Part shown: positions 33,805-43,257 of the stretch, one piece after another | How the letters are laid out: each line of letters opens with the position of its first letter | Numbering within the stretch: position 1 is the stretch's first letter | Assembly (NCBI GenBank): GCA_020465985.1 | Contig: JAANYP010001811.1 | Span: 89,815-153,814, forward strand | DNA from: Centrapalus pauciflorus | Lineage: Eukaryota; Streptophyta; Magnoliopsida; Asterales; Asteraceae | DNA: 64,000 nucleotides | Reading direction: 5' to 3' | Translations under genes and position numbers: made by a program | The notes under the pieces: model-generated | The model's database searches: none | Seen by the model: the letters and a program-made list of their open reading frames with translations, nothing else | Told to the model about the DNA's origin: nothing

Positions 33805-35637
33805 ACACTCATCTTCTCTTTTCCTTTCTTACTGGGGGCTTGGACCTCTATGGGTGCACTCATTGTGTCACAGTCTCTATTTTGACTCTTATCTTCCTTT
33901 AATTCAGGACTGTTATCAAGGATAGGATCTACAATAGTCATAGACTCATCTAGTGGTTCATTGACAAGTCTATCAGCAACCTCACTCATTGGATGAATGT
34001 ATTTGTTATTGTATGGAGGTGGGGTAGCTCTGTATCCTATTCCTTCTTTGGGATTGACATGAGATTTCACTCTATCTTTAAATTGGACTTCCATTAGGTG
34101 TGCCAGCTTTTGATTTGCTAACTTGAAGTTTCCTAGATCTATGTTAACAGATTCTAGTTTCTTATTAGCCTCAAACACCTTTTGTTCAGTCTCTTCTACC
34201 TTTTTATTCAGAGATTCTATTTTCTTATTTAGCTCCTTTTTCTCCCACTCATGATAGGTTCTATCATACCCCATTTGAATCTCATTATCCTTATAATCAT
34301 TGATCTGTTTTTCCAGATCTTCTATGGCTTGCATGTATTCATATCTCCTTTCTTCCATCTTAGCTAGAGTTTTGCACATGCTCTCATTATGATCTCTGTA
34401 CTTTTTAACCATATTTTTGCATGATTGAGAGCAGAGTTTAGAATTTACCTCAGATGGTAGTTCAGTGGAGGAGACATTTGATGTTTCTGCCATAAGTGCT
34501 TGATTTTGAAATTCTTCCTCTGTCTGATCACTCCAGTCAAACACATTGTCTTCTTGAGAGACAAGTGCTGTTGATGATGATGTTAGAATGGGTTGTGAAG
34601 TCCTTGATGGCTGTTGACCTTGAGATCTACATTCTCTGGCAAAGTGACCAAGCTTATGGCATTTATAGCATTCCACTTTTGATTTATCAAAAGATGGTTT
34701 GCCTTCTGTCTTGGCTTGAAAGTTGGTCCTACCAGTTTTTTTTAGAAATCTTTTGGCCCTCATGGTCAACATTGCATGCTGCCACTTTAAATCCATCTCT
34801 TCAAGATCATCTGGATGAATTTGTTCCAAGTCTTCAACATTTAGAGCAAATAATCCATCATTGGCAACAAAAGCCTCATAGTGAGTTTCAGCAGAGTTGC
34901 CATCACCACCTGAGAAAGAATCAGAGTTATTAGATTTTTCAGAAGACAGAAGAGCAGTATTGTGATTATAAGAGAAGGATTTCTTTTTAGCATCAATCTC
35001 AGTCTCAAACACTCTTAAACTGTTATACAGATCATCCAATTCTATCTCATCAAGAGTGTCTTTTGTTCTCCATTGTGCAGCATAGACTGTCCATTCTTCT
35101 CCAAGAGATCTGAGAAACTTTCTGTTGACTTCATCTTGATCCAGATTGACCTTTGCACTTTCCAGTTCACTTATCAGTTTGTTGAACCTGTCAAAGATTT
35201 GAGTAAGGTTTTCATTCTTGCCACCAGAAAAGTTTTCATACTGCTGTTTCAAGAGGTCCTTTTGGTTTCTCTTGGTACTGGCATTACCAGCAAACCTCTT
35301 CTCTAAGGCATTCCAAAGAGAATGAGCAGTATAAAACTTTTTTAAACTGATGTTGATAAGCATTAGGAATGGCTATTTGTAAAAGTGTAAGTGCTTTCAC
35401 TTCATTCATTCTAGCCTTCCTTTCAAGTTCAGTTTTTGGAGGAGTTTTGACTGGTTTTCCCTCATCATCAAGTTCTGGATCAACTACAGGAGGAAATTCA
35501 ACAGCTTCCCATATGGCATAATCAATGAATTGAATATGCTGTTGAATCCTGAGTTTCCACATCTCAAACTCAGTGGGCTTGAGCATAGGCACTTTGAGTC
35601 CTTGCCCAGATCCACTGCTGCTATTTTCAAATTCCAT
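33750..35637 (-). pseudogene. Copia B gag
   Basis: Starts at ATG 35637 (MEFENSSSGSGQG). After about 100 codons an extra A in a run of six (near 35342; A has the frame-correct version at 7395) shifts the frame. From 35363 to 33750, 537 codons are open, with STKRNQKDLLKQQYENFSGG, RKFLRSLGEEW and the CCHC knuckle CYKCHKLGHFAREC near 34650. A Lys/Glu-rich coiled-coil-like segment and PPPYNNKYIHPMSEVADR follow. The last 20 codons after KKGKEKMSV are out of phase with pol and mark the deletion junction near 33810. The second knuckle present in A is lost. Confidence 0.92.
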
Positions 35638-35739
35638 TGCAAAACAATTAAAAATTTAAAAGAAAGTTTTTGACTTTGAAAAACAAAGAGTAACCTGGTT
35701 TGAAAAACCTGATTTGAACAACCTGGTTTGACAAACCTG

Positions 35740-35751
35740 GCTTTGATACCA
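35740..35751 (-). other. Primer binding site of Copia B
   Basis: TGGTATCAAAGC on the minus strand, one mismatch to the initiator tRNA-Met complement, two bases inside the LTR. Confidence 0.92.
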
Positions 35752-35753
35752 CT

Positions 35754-36421
35754 TGTCAGGATCTGGGTATGAATTACCAAGACTAACTGATTTGAATTTA
35801 TCAGAGTATAAATCAATAATCTTGCTTTGAATCAAAGTTTAATCAAGAAGTTTGCGGAATAACACTTAATTATTTTATCAAAAACTTTCAGAATCAATAA
35901 TGAATAAACACACAAGAATTAATCAAGACTGTTTGGATTGCTGAATTCAACGATTACAATCACCTCTAATCTGTTTGATTAGACAAAGAACACAGACTGT
36001 TCTTAGGGTTTTACAACCTTAGAGGCTTATGAAAACTTAATCAACAAAGCAATTACAGACTCAAAAATATGCAGGAAAAACCTATACAATAGAAAGACCT
36101 ATTCTATGTATTTATATTGCTTCTTGATATGTTTCCTTGACGAATAATGACTTCTCTGATAGTAGATATGCTGGAATCTTCACGTAGATATCGTTTCCTG
36201 AAAATCAGCACTTTCTGTTTCTGAAACTGTTGAGCAGCTTGAATCTCTTGACAGCATGAGCAGAGCAGCTTGAGTTGTTTTGCTCTGGCAGCTTGAACTT
36301 TTACACTAGCAGCTCGAGTTTCTTCAACTAGCAGCATGAACTTTGTATTTACATTTAAAAACTACTAACAGTCTGAGAAGTCTAACTAGCAGCTTGAATA
36401 TACTTAAACTATTTCCCAACA
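35754..36421 (-). repeat. 5' LTR of Copia B
   Basis: 668 bp, five differences from the 3' LTR by eye. TATAAATA on the minus strand at 36109-36116, so transcription runs leftward. Confidence 0.97.
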
Positions 36422-36426
36422 CAACT

Positions 36427-36587
36427 CATCTCCTATAAAATGAATGGAGATGCAAACACCAAAATACACTTGATACACTTAAAAGACTTGGAAAACACTT
36501 TGCATTTTTGAAATTTTTTGCACTTTAACGGCAAGACGTTGCTGCTTCCAAGAACGAAGATCACTTAAAATTCACGTGTTTTTTCAG
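36427..36587 (+). repeat. 5' LTR of Copia C, right part (deleted end)
   Basis: Continues the LTR after B, with the TATA box TATAAAA at 36434-36440. It matches 41792-41952 and then stops at TTTTTTCAG (36587), where the 3' LTR continues for about 230-270 bases more. The LTR end and PBS are missing, and the gag ATG follows nine bases later. Confidence 0.85.
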
Positions 36588-36595
36588 ATTTTCAA

Positions 36596-37886
36596 ATGGC
36601 AAGTAATATTCCTACCGTTGGTCCTTTGACCGGTGCTCAAGCTGCGAACACCGTTGCTAACCATGCTGAATAACCGGAAAAAATTTCCGGATTGAATTTT
36701 ACACGTTGGCAACAAAAGATGTTCTTTACTTGAAAACTTTGAACCTTGCGAGGTTCTTGACAGAATCTGCTCCTCAATTGAAAGAAGGGGAGGCCGATGC
36801 TCAAGTTGTGAGTGCGGTAGATGCATGGAAGCATTCAGATTTCCTTTGTCGTAATTATGTCTTGAATAACTTGGTTGATGAACTCTATAACGTGTATTGT
36901 AAACAACTAATTCTAAAGAACTTTGGGAATCTATGGATAAAAAATATAAAACCGAGGATGCGGGGACTAAAAAGTTTGTTGTTGCCCGATTCTTAGATTT
37001 TAAAATGATATATTCCAAAACTGTTTTGAGTCAATTTCAAGAATTCCAAGTTTTATTGCATGACATACACGCTGAAGGAATGATCCTTAGCGAATCCTTT
37101 CAAGTTGCGGCTATGATTGAGAAATTGCCAAGTGGATGCGTAGATTTCAAGAATTATCTAAAGCACAAACGAAAGGAAATGACCATTGAAGATCTTGTTG
37201 TTCGTCTTCGTATTGAGGAGGATAACAAGACGGCTCTCAAGAATACTTATAACCACGCGTCGGCTAAAGCTAATCTTGTGGAGTATGGTAAATCATCAAA
37301 AGACAAAGGAAAAAAAGTGGTAAAAGGAAAAAGTGTTCACTTGGGACCAAAAGATGGAGTTGCAAAGAAAAAGCTCCAAAAGCAAAAATTCACCGGAATT
37401 TGCCACAATTGTGACCAACCGGGTCATAGAGCCGCTAATTGCAAGATGCCCAAGAGAGAGGTGCCAAAGCAAGCTAACATGGTGCAAGATGACATTAATG
37501 ATTTAGTGGCTATGATCTCCGAGTTAAACATGGTGGGGTCGAATCCGAGGGAATGGTGGATTGACACGGGAGCCACTAGGCATGTGTGTTCCTGTCAAAG
37601 TATGTTTACCACTTTCAAGGCGGTTGATGGCGAAAATATTTTCATGGGAAACTCTGCAACGGCCGAAATCAAGGGTGAAGGTGATGTGATCTTGAAGATG
37701 ACATCCGGGAAAGACCTCAAGTTGACAAAAGTTTTGTTTGTACCGGAAATTCGAAAGAATTTGGTTTCCGGGTGGCTTTTGAATAAGTTTGGATTTAGAC
37801 TAGTTTTTGAATCCTATAAGTTTGTTTTGACCAAAAAAGGTTTTTATGTTGGTAAGGGTTATGCCCTTGATGGTATGTTTAAATGA
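36596..37886 (+). pseudogene. Copia C gag and protease
   Basis: ATG 36596 (MASNIPTVGPLTGAQAAN). A TAA at 36668-36670 and frame changes before 36933 break the first third. From 36933 an open run of 317 codons covers the gag body (FQEFQVLLHDIHAEGM, LPSGCVDFKNYLKHKRKEM), a basic patch, one CCHC knuckle CHNCDQPGHRAANC near 37400-37443 and the protease block WWIDTGATRHVCSC near 37555-37595 (catalytic DTG). The run ends at a TGA at 37884-37886 where a 1-base change shifts the frame; integrase resumes at once in the next frame. Single knuckle and short gag differ from A/B/E/F. Confidence 0.88.
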
Positions 37887-38850
37887 ATGTAATGGTGACT
37901 AAAGTAAATAATAAGAATTTGAATTCTGTTTATTTGACCGAGTCTTCAAATGTATGGCATGGACGATTTGGACATGTCAATTTTAATTCATTACGTCGTT
38001 TAATCAAGTTAAAATGCATTCCATCTTTTCATATTGATTCAAATTATAAATGCCAAACTTGTGTTGAAGCCAAACTTACAAGATCGTCTTTCCAATCGGT
38101 TGGAAGAATAACCGAACCACTTGATATGATTCACACGGATGTGTGTGATTTAAAATCCATTCCTACGAGAGGTGGTAATAAGTACTTCATCACGTTTATT
38201 GATGATTGTACTAGATATTGCTATGTTTACTTGATGAAAAGTAAAGATGAAGCAATCGATAAGTTTGTTTTATACAAACAAGAGGTTGAGAACCAACTCA
38301 ACAAAAAGATTAAGGTTGTAAGAAGTGATCAAGGTGGTGAATATGTGTCACCGTTTGCGGATTTATGTGCTCAACATGGAATCCGACACGAATTCACCGC
38401 TCCTTACTCACCTCAACAAAATGGTATTGCGGAAAAAAAGAACCGAACATTGAAAGAAATGGTGAATGCCATGTTAATTAGTTCGGGAATGAGCCAAGAA
38501 ATATGGGGGGAAGCTATCCTCTCGGCTACTTATCTTTTGAATAAGATACCCCGCAAGAAATTGGACAAAACACCGTATATGAACTTTGGATGGGAAGAGA
38601 GCCATCCTATAAGTACTTACGAGTGTGGGGGTGCCTAGCAAAGGTTGTTGTACCGGCACCTAAGGCTCAACAGATAGGACCTAAAACGGTTGATTGCATA
38701 TTTATTGGTTATGCACATCATAGTAGTGCCTATCGGTTTCTTGTGTATGAGTTTAAAAATCCAGAAATTCACAAGAATAACATCATGGATTCAACGAATG
38801 CATCCTTCTTTGAGAATATATTTCCTTGTTTACAGAAGGATCGTGCTAGT
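37883..38850 (+). pseudogene. Copia C integrase
   Basis: Zinc region VWHGRFGHVNF and CQTCVEAK, then the core: IHTDVCDL (first Asp near 38140), VVRSDQGGEY (second Asp near 38330) and APYSPQQNGIAEKKNRT (Glu near 38430). The frame shifts near 38600-38630, then continues with YLRVWGCLAKV and FIGYAHHSSAYRF in the 38590-39237 frame. Lineage is Copia but distinct from the SIRE-like elements here; I cannot place it more precisely. Confidence 0.9.
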
Positions 38851-40535
38851 TCGTCTAAATCAATTGATGAAAATGTCCAAGATGAGACATTAGGACAACC
38901 TGAAAGAGAAGAGGTTGAGCCTAGAAGAAGTAAAAGGAAAAGGGTTGAAAAATCATATGGAGATGATTTTGTCACTTACATGGTTGAAAGTGAATCCAAA
39001 ACTTACCGAGAAGCGGTAACTTCTTCTGAAGGACCTCAATGGAAAGAAGCCATCAAGAGTGAAATTGAGTCAATTTTACAAAGTCATACTTGGGAACTAG
39101 TGGACCTTCCTGAATGTTGTAAACCACTAGGATACCGATGGCTTTTTAAGAGGAAAATGAAACCCGATGGTTCCATTGATAAATATAAAGCACGTTTGGT
39201 AATCAAAGGATACAAACAAAAGGAGGGTGTTGATTAATTTGATACATATTCACCGGTGACGCGAATAACATCCATTAGATTGGTGCTTACTATTGCCGCA
39301 ATAAGAAATCTAGAAGTGCACCAAATGGATGTGAAGACGGCTTTTCTAAACGGTGATTTAGAAGAGGAGATCTACATGGAGCAACCAGAGGGTTTTAGTG
39401 CTCCTGGATGTGGAAAGAAAGTTTGTAGGCTTGTTAAGTCATTACATGGCTTGAAGCAAGCTCCCAAACAATAGCATCAAAAGTTTGACCACGTCATGCT
39501 AGAATGTGGATTCAAAATTCATGAGTGCGACAAGTGTGTGTACATGAAAGATACAAAACATGGATATGTCATTCTTTGTTTATACGTAGACGATATGCTT
39601 ATCGTTGGTAATAACGAAAGAATGATTAATTCAACGAAAGAGATGTTGAAATCCAAATTTGACATGAAAGACATGGGTTTAGCGGAAGTGATTCTTGGTA
39701 TTAAAATCACAAGAACCCAAGATAGTCTTGTGTTAAGTCAAACTCATTATGTGGATAAAATTCTTGAGAAATTTAGTAATGGTGATTCTAGTATAGCTAG
39801 AACTCCAATTGACACTGGTCAACATCTATCGAAAAATAGAGGTGAAAGTGTTAATCAACTAGAATACTCAATAAATTTTGGCAGTCTAATGTATCTAATG
39901 TCTTGTACCAGACCGGACATAGTATATGCTGTAAGCAGGCTAAGTAGGTACACGAGTAATCTGAGTCGGATTCATTGGAAAAGTGTTATACGAGTACTTC
40001 GGTATTTGAGATATACTCGAGAGTACGGACTGCGTTATGAGAGATATCCAGCTGTGATAGAAGGATACAGCGATGCGAATTGGATATCCGATATAAAAGA
40101 TTCTAGATATACAAGTGGATATGTATTTACACTTGGTGGGGCTGCAATTTCTTGGAAGTCTTCCAAGCATACAGTGATAGGTAGATCTACGATGGAATCT
40201 GAATTCATCGCATTAGATAATGTGGTGAAGAAGCCGAATGGTTACGTCAATTTATTGAAGACATACCAAAGTGGCCGAAACCCGTTTCAGCCGTTACTAT
40301 ACATTGTGATAGCCAATCTGCGATTGGTAGAGCGCATAGCATAATGTATAATGGTAAGTCAAGGCATACTAGATGTCGGCATAATTCGATACGACAACTA
40401 CTCTCAACAAGTGTTATTACAATTGACTATGTGAAGTCAAAGGATAACATTGCGGATCCGCTTACAAAAGGCTTAAATAGAGAGTTAGTTTTGAAGTCGT
40501 CAAAAGGAATGATACTAAAGCCCATGAAAGAATAA
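38851..40535 (+). pseudogene. Copia C reverse transcriptase and RNase H
   Basis: The linker leads to RT: YRWLFKRKMKPDGS, YKARLVIKGYKQKEGVD, a TAA at 39235-39237 where Tyr is usual, HQMDVKTAFLNGDLEEEIY (first Asp), a TAG at 39472-39474 where Trp is usual, and LYVDDMLIVGN near 39580. RNase H follows with YSDANWISD near 40065, ESEFIAL near 40200, a frameshift near 40220, and KSKDNIADPLTKGLNRE near 40440. From 38590 to about 40220 one frame is kept apart from the two nonsense codons. Confidence 0.92.
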
Positions 40536-41144
40536 GTTCATACGAAGGAAAACCTTACCTTGTTGACTGGAGATCCCAAGATCTTGGTTCAAAAGGACAA
40601 CCTATTTGTATGAATAAAGTGTGGTCACTGTGGGGGGTTGTGAAAAACTCCTAGTCCATTCCTATATGATTTCTAGAAGAAAATCATTCCAGTGACAATT
40701 AGGTTAAGTATTTTATAATGATTCGGTCGAAATCATTTATGCTTTTAATGTTTCGGGAGAAATCACCTATGTGAGAGAGAAGTGGGGTCGCTTCGAGTGG
40801 AATTGTAGGGGCATAATTCTTAGTAGCTCTCGCAGAACCAGGCTAGTGTTCCATGACCATAACGGACACGACTAGAGGAGTTAACATTGTTAGGGAGATT
40901 CTTGTGTGAGGTGTATTGTCGTCTTCACAAATGGCAGCTCAGTTCAAAGACATCGAGTTCTACTAACGACTAGAAGGCTAAGTGCATTTCATAAGGGAAG
41001 GTTCAAAGGTTTACACCTACCTATCCTATGCAAGATTTCAACCATTGAAAATTCATTGGAATTTTATGTGTCTTTGATCAATCTCATACATGTGGGGGAT
41101 GATTGGAATGCGTTTTCGATCGACCTCTCATTCATGTGGGGGAT
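40536..41144 (+). other. Copia C 3' untranslated region and polypurine tract
   Basis: Non-coding stretch between RNase H and the 3' LTR. It contains T(C/T)GAAATCA phrases near 40725-40765 and ends in CATGTGGGGGAT (41133-41144), the polypurine tract. A second ACATGTGGGGGATGA occurs 40-50 bases upstream (41089-41103), a duplicated tract. Confidence 0.75.
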
Positions 41145-42223
41145 TGTTGGAAAAAGTGTAAATTTTTCAAAGGAAAAAGTGTATCTTCCATGGTTTTGGA
41201 CCAAATATAATTATATATAATATTGAGATGTATAATTAATATTTTGTGGGTTTGTATTCTCCTTGAAGAGAGGATTACAACGATATAAAGAACGTCCAAA
41301 ACGGAGCTAAGATGAATGAGATATCGATGCTCAAAGATTGGTGTTTGATTTGGAAAAATGCAAGTTAAAAGTGTGAAAACTTGTCCCACATAGGAAAAAG
41401 GACCAAACCATGAGTGGTTTATAAGGAGGAGCCTTGACAAGCATGACAAGTTACTCCATGACAAATTTTGGGTCCAAATAGTAGCAAATTATTAAACCTG
41501 TGTGCGCTCACATCTGACTCGTACTTTGTATAAGGTTTTTTTTTTTTGCGTGAGCCGCGTTCGTGTCTTGGACGAATCTAGACAATTCTAGAGCCGTAAC
41601 AGGAAATGATTTAATGATAGAATTATTATATTTAATTATTAACAAAAAATGTTTTTTATTACTATTAAATATAATTAATTTGTTGTTACAACTCATGGTT
41701 TAATAATACAATTATTATATTTAATTATTAATAAAAAAATAGTTTTATTGTTATTATTACAATTAAATATAATTAATTTGTTGTTACAACTCATCTCCTA
41801 TAAAAGGGATGGAGATGCAAACTTCAAAATACACTTGATACACTTGAAAGACTTGAAAAACACTTTGCATTCTTGAAATTTTTTGCACTTTAACGGCAAG
41901 TCGTTGCTGCTTCCAAGAACGAAGAACACCTTCAATTCACGTGATTTTTCAGGCAAGTTGGTTACCTCCGGCAGTACACGCTGCTTTGGCTGTTGTACCC
42001 TGGGAAACAGACTACGAATCTGTTTTAAGGGAATCGTGTCAAACACGAGACTCAGCCTTCTTTTTCGTATTGAAATTTAATTTTCAGTATTGTGATTTCC
42101 TTTACTTGTAATTTTAATTTCAATATTTTATTTATTTCCATGTATTGTAATTTCATTTCTGAATTATAATTCGTAATACATTTTTTATATTTTATAATTG
42201 GTATCGGGTAATATATCCCTACA
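41145..42223 (+). repeat. 3' LTR of Copia C
   Basis: Starts TGTTGGAAAAAGTG, with TATAAAA at 41799-41805 and the tandem duplication seen in the 5' copy. The right end is uncertain: TACA/TTTTT at 42223 or ATACA/TTTTT at 42180 would both fit a CA end plus TTTTT duplication. TTGGTATCGGG at 42199-42209 resembles a primer site, which would be odd outside a 3' LTR. Confidence 0.75.
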
Positions 42224-42228
42224 TTTTT

Positions 42229-42491
42229 CAGGTAAGCCCATCTCGATAGATTGGCCTTGGATCTCGTTTAATCGCTCACACCTTTTGGGTGTTTCATAGG
42301 TTCTAGTTATTGAAATAGGTATCTCCATGTTAATAGCCCGGTGAGTTGTAAGTTATAACAAGTCATAATGGACCATGGTAGCCATTAGTAGATCAAAATT
42401 GTTCACATAAGTGAAATATGATTTCATCTCTACAAGATCAAGAACGTAGGATCAGATCAGATCATAAGATCTTATCACAACCGCTAGTTTT
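42229..42491. other. Unassigned spacer between Copia C and D
   Basis: 263 bases with no recognised feature. Confidence 0.5.
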
Positions 42492-43156
42492 TGTCAGGAT
42501 CTGAAACTAATTAATCAAGACTAACTGATTTGAATTTATCAGAGTATAAATCAATAATCTTGCTTTGATTCAAAGTTTAATTAAGAAGTTTGCGGAATAA
42601 CACTTAATTATTTTAACAAAAGCTTTTAGAACTTATAACAGATAGACACAAATAAGTAAATCAAAATTGCTTGTATTGCTGACTTCAATGATTACAATCA
42701 CCTCTAATCTGTTTGATTAGACGAAGAACCCAAACTGTTCTTAGGGTTTTACAACCTTAGAGGCTTAAGAAAACTCAAACAAAAAGCAATTACAATCTTG
42801 AATATGCAGAAAAACTCCTATACAATAGAAAGACCTATTCTATGTATTTATATTGCTTCTTGATTTGTTTCCTTGAAGGACTATGACTTCTCTGATAGTA
42901 GATATGCTGGAATCTTCGTGTAAATATCTTTTCCTGAAAATCAGCACTTTCTGTTTGTAAAACTGTTGAGCAGCTTGAATCACTTGACAGCTTGAACAGA
43001 GCAGCTTGAGTTGATTTACTCTGGCAGCTTGAACTTTTACACTAGCAGCTCGAGATTCTTCAACTAACAGCATGAACTTTGTATTTACATAGAAATTCTA
43101 CTAACAGTTGGAGAAGTCTAACTAACAGCTTGAACTACTTAGAATATTTCCCAACA
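42492..43156 (-). repeat. 3' LTR of Copia D
   Basis: 665 bp, TGTCAGG to CCCAACA, closely matching the B LTRs. TATAAATA on the minus strand at 42845-42852. Confidence 0.95.
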
Positions 43157-43257
43157 ATCTCCCCCTAACTTAAATTCTTTATACAAGACTTTAAGTTCTA
43201 TACAAATAAGGAAATAAACAAGTAAACTGCTATTTACAAACCAAGGCTTTCAAAAAC

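Larger units (their letters stand above)
27015..36426 (-). mobile_element. Copia element B, full length with TSD (minus strand)
   Basis: The element proper is 27020-36421. Both LTRs are 668 bp and differ at only five positions by eye. The target duplication CAACT is perfect at 27015-27019 and 36422-36426. PBS, gag, integrase, RT-RNase H, internal polypurine tract, extra ORF and terminal polypurine tract are present in order. Compared with A, a deletion of about 1.4 kb removes the second knuckle region, the whole protease and the integrase N-terminus. Gag has a 1-base insertion, and pol has one nonsense codon. It is young but not autonomous. Confidence 0.97.
26377..42223 (+). mobile_element. 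Copia element C, split by Copia B (plus strand)
   Basis: An older Copia element of a different lineage from A/B/D/F. Its 5' LTR (26377-27019 and 36427-36587) is split by B; the interior runs 36588-41144; the 3' LTR begins at 41145 after a GTGGGGGAT polypurine tract. The flanks offer TTTTT at 26372-26376 and at 42224-42228 (or 42181-42185), low-information evidence for a duplication. The right border is ambiguous between 42180 and 42223. The 5' side lacks the end of the LTR and the PBS. Gag and pol carry frameshifts and stops. Confidence 0.88.

Noticed and set aside
35330..35350. Programmed frameshift in B gag
   Set aside because: A +1 or -2 shift inside gag, before the zinc knuckle, has no known role, and copy A is in frame without it; a mutation or read error is simpler.
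42199..42209. TTGGTATCGGG as a real primer binding site and thus a tandem Copia C array
   Set aside because: Only seven bases match the tRNA-Met complement, no gag follows, and a plausible LTR end lies further right.
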